Of a DNA stretch of 64,000 nt, positions 1 through 9,700 are shown piece after piece. Position 1 is the first letter of the stretch; each line of letters opens with the position of its first letter. The notes beneath the pieces are model-generated. The model had not been told where the DNA came from, ran no database searches, and saw nothing but the letters and a program-made list of their open reading frames with translations. Source of the stretch: Pseudomonas koreensis (GTDB lineage Bacteria > Pseudomonadota > Gammaproteobacteria > Pseudomonadales > Pseudomonadaceae); NCBI RefSeq assembly GCF_012986595.1, contig NZ_JAAQYM010000004.1:62001-126000 (forward strand), given 5' to 3'. Both the position numbers and the translations under genes were made by a program.

Positions 1-906
1 GCCGAGGAAGAAGTTCGAGGTCGGGCAGAACGAGATCGCCGAGCCGGTTTCCGCCAGACGCGCACATTCGTCATCGCACAGGTGCACGCCGTGGGCGAAT
101 ACCGAGCGTTCGCCGAGCAACTGGTAGTGGTCGTAGACGTCGAGGTAGCCCTTGCGCTCCGGGAACAGCTCCTTGACCCACTCGATTTCCTTGAGGTTTT
201 CGCTGATGTGGGTCTGCATGTACAGATCCGGGTATTCGCTCAGCAACTGGCCGGCGAGGGTCAGTTGTTCCGGGGTGCTGGTCGGCGCGAAACGTGGGGT
301 GACCGCGTAGTGCAGGCGGCCCTTGCCGTGCCAGCGTTCGATTAGCGCCTTGCTCTCGACGTAGCTCGATTCGGCGGTGTCGGTCAGGTAGTCCGGGGCG
401 TTGCGGTCCATCATTACCTTGCCGGCGATCATCCGCAGATCAAGTTTCTCGGCGGCCTCGAAGAACGAATTCACCGACTGCGGGTGCACGCTGCCGAACA
501 CCAGCGCGGTGGTGGTGCCGTTGCGCAGCAGTTCCTTGATGAAAATGTCCGCGACTTCATCCGCGTGGTTCTTGTCGCCGAACTGGCTTTCGCACGGGAA
601 GGTGTAGGTGTTGAGCCAGTCCAGCAGTTGCTCGCCGTAGGCACCGACCATGCCGGTTTGCGGCAGGTGGATGTGGGTGTCGATGAAGCCCGGGGTGATC
701 AGCGCGTCCTTGTAGTGCTCGATTTCGATGTCCGCCGGCAAGGTCGGCAGCAAGTCGCTGGCGTGGCCGAGGGCGCTGATCTTGCCGCCATCGACCACCA
801 GCAGGCCGTCCTCGAAATATTCGTAGGAGGCTTCGATCCCGACTTCGGCGGGGTCGGCGATGCTGTGCAGGATGGCGGCGCGGTAGGCTTTGCGAGTCAG
901 AGGCAT
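1..906 (-). CDS. guaD: Guanine deaminase, 3' end beyond the window
   Basis: Amidohydrolase that deaminates guanine to xanthine, feeding the xanthine dehydrogenase encoded just upstream on the same strand. The visible 302 residues start at an ATG at 906 and run off the left edge. The metal-binding HIH of the FIDTHIHLP motif is at residues 78-80, and further metal-ligand histidines occur in the MQTHISEN and FAHGVHLCDD segments, as in guanine deaminases. The gene begins 13 bases after xdhC ends, so it is probably the last or near-last gene of an xdhABC-guaD operon. The C-terminal quarter, including the last catalytic aspartate, cannot be seen. Identity rests on the motifs and on the purine-catabolism context. 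Confidence 0.93.
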   Translation of the reverse strand, partial: MPLTRKAYRAAILHSIADPAEVGIEASYEYFEDGLLVVDGGKISALGHASDLLPTLPADIEIEHYKDALITPGFIDTHIHLPQTGMVGAYGEQLLDWLNTYTFPCESQFGDKNHADEVADIFIKELLRNGTTTALVFGSVHPQSVNSFFEAAEKLDLRMIAGKVMMDRNAPDYLTDTAESSYVESKALIERWHGKGRLHYAVTPRFAPTSTPEQLTLAGQLLSEYPDLYMQTHISENLKEIEWVKELFPERKGYLDVYDHYQLLGERSVFAHGVHLCDDECARLAETGSAISFCPTSNFFLG

Positions 907-919
907 GAGGGTTCTCTAA

Positions 920-1783
920 TCAGTTTGAGGCTTTGAGTTTGGCGGCCTGACTGCGGCGGGAAACCGGCAGCAGTTTGGCAATCGGTTCGGCGCTGGCGCT
1001 GGCGCTGTGCTGGCCGAAATTGGCGTTATAAGTGGCGATGATTTCGCCGGCGATGGAGATGGCGATTTCCACAGGCAGTTTGCCTTTGACTTCGCCGATG
1101 CCCATCGGGCAGCGCATGCGTTGCACGACGCTGGGGTCGAAACCGCGATCACGCAGGCGATGTTCGAACTTGGCCCGTTTGGTTTTCGAGCCGATCAGGC
1201 CGAACCAGGTGAAGTCGTTGCGCTTGAGGATCGCGGCAGTGAGCTCCAGGTCCAGTTGATGGTTGTGGGTCATGACGATGCAGTAGCTGCCGACGGGCAG
1301 GTCGTCGATTTCATCCACAGGCTCTTCGGCGACGATTTTACGGACACCGTGGGGAATCTGTCGGGGAAATTCTTCTTCCCGCGAATCGATCCAGCGCACC
1401 CGGCACGGCAGGCTGGCGAGCAACGGCACCAGCGCGCGACCAACGTGGCCGGCGCCGAACACCGCGATCTGCGCCTGCACCTGGCCCATCGGTTCGAACA
1501 GCAACACCGTCGCGCCGCCGCAGCACTGGCCAAGGCTGGCGCCGAGGCTGAAGCGCTCCAGATGGGTGTCCTGCTTGCCGCTGGCGAGCATCTCGTGGGC
1601 GATCTGCATGGCTTTGTATTCCAGATGCCCGCCACCGATGGTGTCGAAGGTCTGTTTCGCGCTGACGACCATTTTCGAGCCGGCATTACGCGGGGTCGAG
1701 CCGAGTTCTTCGATGATCGTCACCAGAACACAGGGTTCGCCCTGGTTCTGCAGGTCGGCGAGGGCGTCGATCCAGTTGTACAT
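920..1783 (-). CDS. xdhC: Xanthine dehydrogenase accessory protein XdhC
   Basis: 287 residues. XdhC binds molybdenum cofactor, promotes its sulfuration and insertion into the XdhB subunit, and is not part of the mature enzyme. The N-terminal XdhC/CoxI domain carries TIGGGHLEYKA (about residues 48-58) and CCGG (87-90). A C-terminal Rossmann-like domain starts with VFGAGHVGRA (108-117). The ATG at 1783 is preceded by a good ribosome site (AGGGGTGAC). It lies between xdhB and guaD on one strand, but a 145-base gap holding a paired REP element separates it from xdhB, so it may have a different transcript level from xdhAB. Confidence 0.93.
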   Translation of the reverse strand: MYNWIDALADLQNQGEPCVLVTIIEELGSTPRNAGSKMVVSAKQTFDTIGGGHLEYKAMQIAHEMLASGKQDTHLERFSLGASLGQCCGGATVLLFEPMGQVQAQIAVFGAGHVGRALVPLLASLPCRVRWIDSREEEFPRQIPHGVRKIVAEEPVDEIDDLPVGSYCIVMTHNHQLDLELTAAILKRNDFTWFGLIGSKTKRAKFEHRLRDRGFDPSVVQRMRCPMGIGEVKGKLPVEIAISIAGEIIATYNANFGQHSASASAEPIAKLLPVSRRSQAAKLKASN

Positions 1784-1820
1784 ATGTCACCCCTACAACA
1801 TCGTTGTCTGTTCGGGCCTC

Positions 1821-1911
1821 ATCGCTGGCAAGCCAGCTCCCACAGGATTTGCGGTGTAACGCATATCGGTTAAACACCACAAAAACCTGTGGGAGCTGGC
1901 TTGCCAGCGAT
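1821..1911. repeat. Paired REP element (REPIN) inside the xdh operon
   Basis: Two copies of a roughly 26-base REP unit containing GCTGGCTTGCCAGC and CTCCCACAGG face each other at 1821-1846 and 1886-1911, separated by about 40 bases. The pair lies between xdhB and xdhC, where it can fold into a large stem in the mRNA. Confidence 0.85.
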
Positions 1912-1928
1912 TGGCCGCGCCTCGGTCG

Positions 1929-4328
1929 TTAGAGCGGAGCCAATTCGGTTTCAGCCTCGACCGCTTTCACAGTCTTGAGCTGACGCATCTGCTCGCAACC
2001 CCACAACACCCGTTCCGGGGTCGCCGGTGCGTCGATCTGCGGCTGGTGCCGGTAGTCGCCGAGGCTCGCCACCGCATCCTTGATCGCACACCACGCGGCA
2101 ATCCCGAGCATGAACGGCGGCTCACCGACAGCCTTGGAATGGAACACCGTGTCTTCCGGGTTCTTGCGGTTTTCCACCAGCTTCACCCGCAAATCCAGCG
2201 GCATGTCCGCCACGGCCGGGATCTTGTAGCTGGCCGGGCCGTTGGTCATCAGCTTGCCCTTGTTGTTCCAGACCAGCTCTTCCATGGTCAGCCAGCCCAT
2301 GCCCTGGACGAAACCGCCCTCGACCTGACCGATGTCGATCGCCGGGTTCAGCGAGGCGCCGACGTCGTGGAGGATGTCGGTGCGCAGCATCTTGTACTCG
2401 CCGGTGAGGGTGTCGACGATCACTTCACAGCACGCCGCGCCGAAGGCGAAGTAGTAGAACGGCCGACCACGGGCCTGGCTGCGGTCGTAGTAGATTTTCG
2501 GGGTCTTGTAGAATCCGGTGCTCGACAGCGAGACCTGATTGAAATACGCCAGCTGGATCAGCGCTTCGAAGGTCATGATGTGGTCACGCACGCGCACGTG
2601 GCCGTTGTGGAATTCCACGTCTTCTTCGCTGACCTTGTAGTGCCGCGCGGCGAACTCCACCAGACGCTGCTTGATGATTTCGGCGGCGTTCTGCGCGGCC
2701 TTGCCGTTGAGGTCGGCACCGCTGGACGCCGCAGTCGGCGAGGTGTTTGGCACCTTGTCGGTGTTGGTCGCAGTGATCTGCACCCGGTCCATTTCCACCT
2801 GGAATACTTCGGCCACCACCTGCGCGACCTTGGTGTTCAGGCCTTGGCCCATTTCCGTGCCACCATGGTTCAGGTGGATGCTGCCGTCGGTGTAGACGTG
2901 GATCAGCGCGCCGGCCTGGTTGAGGAAACTGGCGGTAAAGGAAATGCCGAATTTCACCGGAGTCAGCGCCAGGCCTTTTTTCAGGATCGGGCTGTTGGCG
3001 TTGTAGCGACGGATCGCTTCGCGGCGCTCGGCGTACTGGCTGCTTTCTTCCAGTTCGGCGGTCATTTCCTCGAGCATGTTGTGCTCGACGGTCTGGTAGT
3101 AGTGGGTGACGTTGCGCTCGGTCTTGCCGTAGTAGTTGGCCTTGCGCACGGCCAGTGGATCGAGATTGAGGTGACGGGCAATCGCGTCCATCACCTCTTC
3201 GATCGCGACCATCCCTTGCGGGCCGCCGAAACCCCGGTAGGCGGTGTTCGACGCGGTGTTGGTCTTGCAGCGGTGACCATTGATCGTCGCGTCGCCGAGG
3301 TAGTACGAGTTGTCCGAGTGGAACATCGCCCGGTCAACGATCGACGCCGACAGGTCCGGCGAGCAACCGCAGTTGCCGGCCAGGTCCATGTTGATCCCGT
3401 GCAGGCGTCCGGTGCTGTCGAAGCCGACGTCGTATTCGACGTAAAACGGGTGACGCTTGCCGGTCATCAGCATGTCTTCGACCCGTGGCAGGCGCATCTT
3501 GGTCGGCTGCCCGGTGAGGTGCGCGATCACCGCGCACAGGCACGCCGGGCTGGCGGCCTGGGTTTCCTTGCCGCCGAAACCACCGCCCATGCGGCGCATG
3601 TCAACGACGATCTTGTTCATCGACACGTCGAGCACTTCGGCCACCAGTTTCTGCACTTCGGTGGGGTTCTGCGTCGAGCAGTAGACGATCATGCCGCCGT
3701 CTTCGGTGGGCATCACCGAGGAGATCTGCGTCTCCAGATAAAAGTGTTCCTGGCCGCCGATGTGCAGCGTGCCTTGAATACGGTGTTCGGCGGTCGCCAG
3801 CGCGGAAACCGAGTCGCCGCGCTGATGGGTGTGGCTGTCGAGCACGAAGTGGCGTTTGCGCAGGGCTTCGACCACATCCAGCACCGGCTCCAGATCTTCG
3901 TATTCGATGATCGCGGCCATCGCCGCTTTGCGTGCGGTTTCCAGGTCCTTGGCCGCCACGGCCAGTACCGGTTGGCCGACGAACTGCACGTCGTCGATGG
4001 CCAGCAGTGGATCGCCCGGCAGCAGCGGGCCAATGTCTTTCAGGCCCGGCACGTCTTCGTGGGTGATGGCAATGCGCACGCCTTCGAAGGCGTAGCAGGG
4101 CTTGGTGTCGATGCTGATGATTTTCGCGTGGGCGCGGTCCGACAGCCGTGCGTAAACGTGCAGCTGATTGGGGAATTCCAGGCGATCATCGATGTACTGC
4201 GCTTCACCGGACACATGCTTGGCGGCGCTGTCGTGCTTGACGCTGCGGCCGACACCGGTGGTCAGGTCCTTGGCGAACAGTTCAGCCAGTTCGGCCTGGG
4301 TCTTCTCTACGGCGTGATGATTAGACAT
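1929..4328 (-). CDS. xdhB: Xanthine dehydrogenase molybdopterin-binding subunit
   Basis: 799 residues, the usual length for the bacterial large subunit. It binds the molybdenum cofactor and oxidises hypoxanthine and xanthine to urate. Visible motifs are GQEHFYLET (about 192-200), the cofactor loop GGGFGGKE (248-255), AYRGFGGPQG, and the C-terminal AVGEPPFMLG that contains the catalytic glutamate of this family. The start ATG at 4328 overlaps the 3' end of xdhA by 8 bases, which indicates translational coupling. XdhA carries the FeS and FAD centres, so the holoenzyme would be the (XdhAB)2 form typical of pseudomonads. Confidence 0.96.
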   Translation of the reverse strand: MSNHHAVEKTQAELAELFAKDLTTGVGRSVKHDSAAKHVSGEAQYIDDRLEFPNQLHVYARLSDRAHAKIISIDTKPCYAFEGVRIAITHEDVPGLKDIGPLLPGDPLLAIDDVQFVGQPVLAVAAKDLETARKAAMAAIIEYEDLEPVLDVVEALRKRHFVLDSHTHQRGDSVSALATAEHRIQGTLHIGGQEHFYLETQISSVMPTEDGGMIVYCSTQNPTEVQKLVAEVLDVSMNKIVVDMRRMGGGFGGKETQAASPACLCAVIAHLTGQPTKMRLPRVEDMLMTGKRHPFYVEYDVGFDSTGRLHGINMDLAGNCGCSPDLSASIVDRAMFHSDNSYYLGDATINGHRCKTNTASNTAYRGFGGPQGMVAIEEVMDAIARHLNLDPLAVRKANYYGKTERNVTHYYQTVEHNMLEEMTAELEESSQYAERREAIRRYNANSPILKKGLALTPVKFGISFTASFLNQAGALIHVYTDGSIHLNHGGTEMGQGLNTKVAQVVAEVFQVEMDRVQITATNTDKVPNTSPTAASSGADLNGKAAQNAAEIIKQRLVEFAARHYKVSEEDVEFHNGHVRVRDHIMTFEALIQLAYFNQVSLSSTGFYKTPKIYYDRSQARGRPFYYFAFGAACCEVIVDTLTGEYKMLRTDILHDVGASLNPAIDIGQVEGGFVQGMGWLTMEELVWNNKGKLMTNGPASYKIPAVADMPLDLRVKLVENRKNPEDTVFHSKAVGEPPFMLGIAAWCAIKDAVASLGDYRHQPQIDAPATPERVLWGCEQMRQLKTVKAVEAETELAPL

Positions 4329-5775
4329 AAGCGGTCACCCGAGTCTCGATGTGCGGTGTTTGCAGTTCGATGAAGTATTTGCGCAGCAGGTTCTGCGCAC
4401 TGAGCAGGCGATATTCCTTGCTGGCGCGGAAGTCCGAGAGCGGCGTGAAGTCGTCGGCCAGTGCGGCGCAGGCGCGTTCGATCACGGCGTTGTTGAACGG
4501 CTGACCGAGCAGCACGGCTTCGCAATGGGCGGCGCGTTTCGGGATCGCGGCCATGCCGCCGAAAGCCATGCGGGCGTCGGTGATCACACCGTTTTCCACA
4601 CGCAGATTGAACGCGGCGCAGACGGCGGAGATGTCGTCGTCCAGGCGCTTGGAGACCTTGTAGGCGCGGAAACGCTGTTCGGCCGTGGCACGCGGAACGA
4701 TGATCTTCTCGATGAACTCGCTTTCCTGACGCGCAGTGACCTTGTAATCGATGAAGTAATCTTCCAGGTTCAGCGTGCGCCGGGTTTCACCCTTGCACAA
4801 CACCACCTGCGCGCCGAGGGCGATCAGCAGCGGTGGCGAGTCACCGATTGGCGAGGCGTTGCCAATGTTGCCGCCGAGGGTGCCCTGGTTGCGGATCTGC
4901 AGCGAGGCGAAGCGGTGCAGCAGCTCGCCGAAGTCCGGGTACTCGGCGGTGAGCGCTTCGTAGCAGTCGGAGAGGGCGGTGGCGGCGCCGATTTCGAGGC
5001 GGTCTTCGAAGGTTTCGATGCGCTTCATTTCGGCGACGTTGCCGACGTAGATCATCACCGGCAGGGTGCGGTGGAACTGGGTGACTTCCAGCGCCAGGTC
5101 GGTGCCGCCGGCCAGCAGCCGGGCTTGTGGGTAAGCGTCGTAGAGATCGGCCAGGTCGGCCACGGTCAGCGGCACCAGGCAGCGTTTATCGCCACTGTTG
5201 AGTTCGCCGATATCGGTCGGGGCAATGGCTTTGAGGCGGGCGATGGTCTCGGCTTCGCGGGCATCGAACTGATCCGGCTGCCTGGCGCAGCAGGATTGCT
5301 CGGCGGCGGCGAGGATCGGCCGGTAGCCGGTGCAACGGCAGAGGTTGCCGGCCAGCGCTTCGTGGGCCTTGGCCTGATCCGGTGCATCGCTGTTCTTTTG
5401 CAGGGCGAACAGCGACATGACGAAGCCGGGGGTGCAGAAGCCGCACTGCGAGCCGTGGCACTCGACCATGGCTTTCTGCACGCTGTGCAGTTCACCCTGG
5501 TGCTTGAGGTCTTCGACGCTGATCAGTTGTTTGCCGTGCAGCGACGAAACAAAGGTCAGGCACGAGTTGAGGCTGCGATAGCGAATGTGTTCGCGGCCGT
5601 CGGCATCCGTCTGCAACTCGCCGACCACCACGGTGCAGGCACCACAGTCGCCGCTGGCGCAGCCTTCTTTGGTGCCGGATTTGCCCACATGTTCGCGCAG
5701 GTAATTGAGCACGGTCAGATTCGGGTCCAGGGCGTGCTCGCTACGGAGTTCCTGGTTAAGTAAAAACTGGATCAC
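4321..5775 (-). CDS. xdhA: Xanthine dehydrogenase FeS/FAD subunit
   Basis: Small subunit, 484 residues from the chosen start. The N-terminal plant-type 2Fe-2S domain has CASGDCGAC (C39, C44, C47). A second helical 2Fe-2S domain has SQCGFCTPG and LCRCTGYRP. A FAD-binding domain with LLAGGTDLALEV and NQGTLGGNIGNASPIGDSPP follows. I chose the GTG at 5775 because GAGG lies 6 bases upstream and the family starts with (M/V)IQFLLN. An in-frame ATG at 5817 would add 14 residues but has no ribosome site. The gene is transcribed away from the GntR gene at 6043, and two TGAC-N6-GTCA repeats lie in the gap. Confidence 0.95.
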   Translation of the reverse strand: MIQFLLNQELRSEHALDPNLTVLNYLREHVGKSGTKEGCASGDCGACTVVVGELQTDADGREHIRYRSLNSCLTFVSSLHGKQLISVEDLKHQGELHSVQKAMVECHGSQCGFCTPGFVMSLFALQKNSDAPDQAKAHEALAGNLCRCTGYRPILAAAEQSCCARQPDQFDAREAETIARLKAIAPTDIGELNSGDKRCLVPLTVADLADLYDAYPQARLLAGGTDLALEVTQFHRTLPVMIYVGNVAEMKRIETFEDRLEIGAATALSDCYEALTAEYPDFGELLHRFASLQIRNQGTLGGNIGNASPIGDSPPLLIALGAQVVLCKGETRRTLNLEDYFIDYKVTARQESEFIEKIIVPRATAEQRFRAYKVSKRLDDDISAVCAAFNLRVENGVITDARMAFGGMAAIPKRAAHCEAVLLGQPFNNAVIERACAALADDFTPLSDFRASKEYRLLSAQNLLRKYFIELQTPHIETRVTAYV

Positions 5776-5833
5776 GGAAGGCCTCGCAGACTCATTATTG
5801 TTGTTAACCGACTTCAACCGAATTTAGCAGGTC

Positions 5834-5870
5834 TGACTTTTCGGTCAATGGTTTTCTGACTTAAAGGTCA
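5834..5870. promoter_or_regulatory. Tandem inverted repeats TGAC-N6-GTCA, probable operator
   Basis: Two inverted repeats with the same half-sites and spacing, at 5834-5847 and 5857-5870, lie 23 bases apart (about two helical turns) between divergent xdhA and the GntR/FCD regulator gene. Position, symmetry and duplication fit an operator for that regulator or for another purine-responsive factor. This is an inference from sequence. Confidence 0.55.
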
Positions 5871-6042
5871 GGAAAAACGGTTTTGTCGATTAACGCGTGC
5901 TCTATTGAGTATTGACCCTGAGCGGATCCACTGCTTTTTTGCTTGAATCGTGCCAAAAACCGCCGTGCGGGCACTCCGCCATGACCCCGCATTTGCGCTA
6001 CACTGCGCCGCTTGTGCAGATCGAAGAGTTTGAAGGACAACC

Positions 6043-6702
6043 ATGACGTTCAAGGCGCCGGACAGCCTCGCCGAGCAAATTGCTCACCACCTCGCCGAAC
6101 GCATCATTCGCGGCGAAATGAAGCCGGGAGAGCGCATTCAGGAACAGAAGGTCACGCTGGCCCTCAATGTCAGCCGCGGATCGGTCCGCGAAGCCCTGCT
6201 GATCCTCGAACGCCGCCACCTGATCGCGATCCTGCCGCGACGTGGCGCCCATGTCACCGAACTCACCGCGCACAAGGTGCAGAGCCTGTGCACGCTGATG
6301 AGCGAGCTGTACATCCTGCTCGGCAATGCGGTCGCCAATGGCTGGCAGACCCAGGCCGATATGGCGCCGTTCGTGCAGATCCAGCAGCGCCTGAGCGCCA
6401 GCTACGAGCGCCAGGACATCCGCACCTTCGTCGACGACAGCTTCGCCGTGATGCGCGCCGCGTACCCGTTCGCCAACAACCCGTACCTGCAAGAGACCGT
6501 CGAGAACCTGCAGCCGGCCATGAGCCGCGCCTACTTCCTCGCCCTCGAACAGCGCAAGGCCGAAATGAGCGAGTTCCTCGAACTGTTCGAACGCCTGCTG
6601 GCCGCTGTGCTTGCCCGTGATTTGCCGCAGATCCGCATCGTGCTGACGGCTTACGCCCAGCGCAGCTGCGATCTGGTGGTCTCCGCCCTGACGGTTGCCT
6701 GA
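6043..6702 (+). CDS. GntR family regulator, FCD (FadR-type) domain
   Basis: 219 residues. A winged helix at about 10-75 carries RIIRGEMKPGERIQE and SRGSVREALLILERRHLI, the GntR signature, and an all-helical FCD ligand-binding domain follows (about 85-210). GAAGGA lies just upstream of the ATG. It is divergent from xdhA across a short gap with paired inverted repeats, so it likely controls purine catabolism and itself. The effector is unknown; FCD proteins usually bind carboxylic acids, often with a metal. It ends 2 bases before smc starts, so smc could be read through from its promoter. Confidence 0.88.
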   Translation: MTFKAPDSLAEQIAHHLAERIIRGEMKPGERIQEQKVTLALNVSRGSVREALLILERRHLIAILPRRGAHVTELTAHKVQSLCTLMSELYILLGNAVANGWQTQADMAPFVQIQQRLSASYERQDIRTFVDDSFAVMRAAYPFANNPYLQETVENLQPAMSRAYFLALEQRKAEMSEFLELFERLLAAVLARDLPQIRIVLTAYAQRSCDLVVSALTVA

Positions 6703-6704
6703 GC

Positions 6705-9700
6705 GTGCGGCTAAAGTGCATCAAACTGGCGGGGTTCAAATCCTTCGTCGATCCGACCACGGTGAACTTCCCCAGTAACATGGCGGCGGTCGTCGGGCCG
6801 AACGGTTGCGGCAAGTCGAACATCATCGACGCCGTACGCTGGGTGATGGGCGAAAGTTCGGCGAAGAACCTCCGTGGCGAGTCGATGACCGACGTCATCT
6901 TCAACGGCTCGACCAGCCGCAAACCGGTGAGCCAGGCGAGCATCGAGCTGGTGTTCGACAACTCCGACGGCACCCTGGTCGGCGAATACGCGGCGTATGC
7001 CGAAATTTCCATTCGGCGCAAAGTCACCCGCGACAGCCAGAACAGCTATTTCCTCAACGGCGCCAAATGCCGCCGTCGCGACATCACCGATATCTTCCTC
7101 GGCACCGGCCTCGGCCCGCGCAGCTACTCGATCATCGAGCAGGGGATGATCTCCAAGCTGATCGAAGCCAAGCCCGAAGACCTGCGCAACTTCATCGAAG
7201 AAGCGGCGGGCATCTCCAAGTACAAGGAGCGTCGGCGCGAGACCGAAAACCGCATTCGCCGGACCCACGAAAACCTCGCGCGTCTGACCGACTTGCGTGA
7301 AGAGCTCGAACGCCAGCTCGAGCGCCTGCACCGGCAAGCCGAATCCGCGAAGAAGTATCAGGAATACAAAGCCGAAGAGCGTCAGCTCAAGGCGCAACTG
7401 TCGGCCCTGCGTTGGCAGGATCTGAACGATCAGGTCGGCCAGCGCGAGTCGATCATCGGCAACCAGGAAGTCAGTTTCGAGGCGCTGGTCGCCGAGCAGC
7501 GCAATGCCGACGCGGCCATCGAGCGCCTGCGTGACGGGCACCATGAACTGTCGGAACGCTTCAATCTGGTGCAAGGGCGCTTCTATTCGGTCGGCGGCGA
7601 CATCGCCCGGGTCGAGCAGAGCATCCAGCACGGCCAGCAACGCTTGCGTCAGTTGCAGGATGACCTGAAAGAAGCCGAACGCGCGCGCCTGGAAACCGAA
7701 TCGCACCTGGGCCACGACCGCACGCTGCTGCTGACCCTTGGCGAAGAGCTGGATATGCTCACCCCCGAGCAGGAAGTCACCAGCGCCGCCGCCGAAGAAG
7801 CTGCCGCTGCGCTGGAAGATTCCGAAAGCGTCATGCACGGCTGGCAGGAGCAGTGGGACGCCTTCAACCTGACCGCCGCCGAACCACGGCGTCAGGCCGA
7901 AGTGCAGCAGTCGCGCATCCAGCAACTGGAAACCAGCATGGAGCGTCTGGCCGATCGGCAAAAGCGTCTCGCCGAAGAGCGTGATTTGCTCTCCGCCGAC
8001 CCGGAAGACGCCGCGATCATGGCGCTCAACGAGCAGCTCGCCGAGTCCGAAGCGACCCTTGAAGATTTGCAGACCAGCGAAGAAGCGCAGGTCGAAAAGC
8101 TCGAGCAACTGCGTCAGGAATTGCAGCAGGCGCTGACCGCGCAACAACAGGCGCAGGGCGATTTGCAGCGGCTCAACGGTCGTCTGGCGTCGCTGGAAGC
8201 CTTGCAGCAAGCCGCGCTCGATCCGGGCACCGGCACCGCTGAATGGCTGAAAGAACACAACCTCGCCGAACGTCCGCGACTGGCCGAAGGCCTGAAGGTC
8301 GAGGCGGGTTGGGAGCTGGCGGTGGAAACCGTGCTCGGCGCCGATCTGCAAGCGGTGCTGGTCGACGATTTCAGCGGCTTCGATCTGTCCGGATTCACTC
8401 AAGGTGATCTGCGCCTGCTCAGCCCCGCCGGCGATGGCGTGCGGGTGGCGGGCAGTCTGCTGGATAAAGTCGAGGCGCAGATCGATCTGTCGCCGTGGCT
8501 CGGCCAGGTCAAGCCGGTCGACAGCCTGGAGCAGGCGCTGTCCCTGCGCGGCCAGTTGAGCGCCGGGCAGAGCCTGATCAGCCGCGATGGTTACTGGGTC
8601 GGTCGGCACTTTCTGCGAGTGCGTCGCGCCAGTGAAGCCGAGAGCGGCATGCTCGCCCGGGGCCAGGAAATCGAGACGCTGCAGGCTGAACGCGAAGAGC
8701 GCGAAGCCACCGTCGAAGCCATGGAAACCCGTTTGCAGACCTTGCGTGCGCAACAGCGTCAGCAGGAAAACGGCCGTGAGCATTTGCGTCGCTTGCTGCA
8801 AGACGAAGCGCGTGCGCAAGGCGAATTGAAAGCCCAGTTGTCCGCCGGCAAAGCCAAGGCTGAACAACTGACGCTGCGCCGCACGCGTCTTGACGAAGAG
8901 CTGGTCGAACTCGGCGAACAACGCGAGCTCGAGCACGAACAGGTCGGCGAAGCGCGCATGCAATTGCAGGAAGCGCTCGACGCCATGGCGCTGGACACCG
9001 AGCAGCGCGAGTTGCTGCTGGCGCAGCGCGACAGCCTGCGCGAACGCCTCGACCGCGTGCGTCAGGAAGCCCGTCAGCACAAGGATCACGCTCATCAACT
9101 GGCCGTGCGTCTTGGCTCGTTGCGCGCGCAGCATGACTCCACGCGTCAGGCGCTGGAACGTCTGGAAATGCAGGCCGAGCGCCTCACCGAAAAACGCGAA
9201 CAGTTGAGTCTTAATCTGGAGGAGGGCGAGGCGCCGCTGGAAGAGCTGCGCCTGAAACTCGAAGAGCTGCTCGACAAACGCATGACGGTCGACGAAGAAC
9301 TGAAGACCGCGCAAATCGCGCTGGAAGACGCTGACCGCGAATTGCGCGAGGCGGAAAAACGCCGGACCCAGGCCGAGCAGCAATCGCAACTGATCCGTGG
9401 CCAGCTCGAACAGCAGCGCATGGAATGGCAAGCGCTGACCGTGCGGCGCAAGGCGTTGCAGGATCAACTGCTCGAAGACGGCTACGATCTCAATGGCGTG
9501 CTCGCGACCCTGACCCCCGAGGCCAGTGAACGCGCCGCCGAAGAAGAACTCGAACGCATCAATGCGCGGATTCAACGCCTGGGCGCGATCAACCTCGCGG
9601 CCATCGATGAGTACACGCAACAATCCGAGCGTAAACGTTATCTGGATGCGCAGGACGCCGATCTGGTCGAAGCCTTGGAGACCCTGGAAAACGTCATTCG

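Noticed and set aside
1911..4373. Long plus-strand frame opposite xdhB (820 codons)
   Set aside because: It is the antisense shadow of xdhB in GC-rich DNA. Its protein has no domain and its codon pattern mirrors the real gene, which has intact motifs.
6711..9623. 970-codon minus-strand frame opposite smc
   Set aside because: The SMC protein is complete on the other strand and the antisense frame is low-complexity Leu/Gln/Phe sequence from coiled-coil codons.
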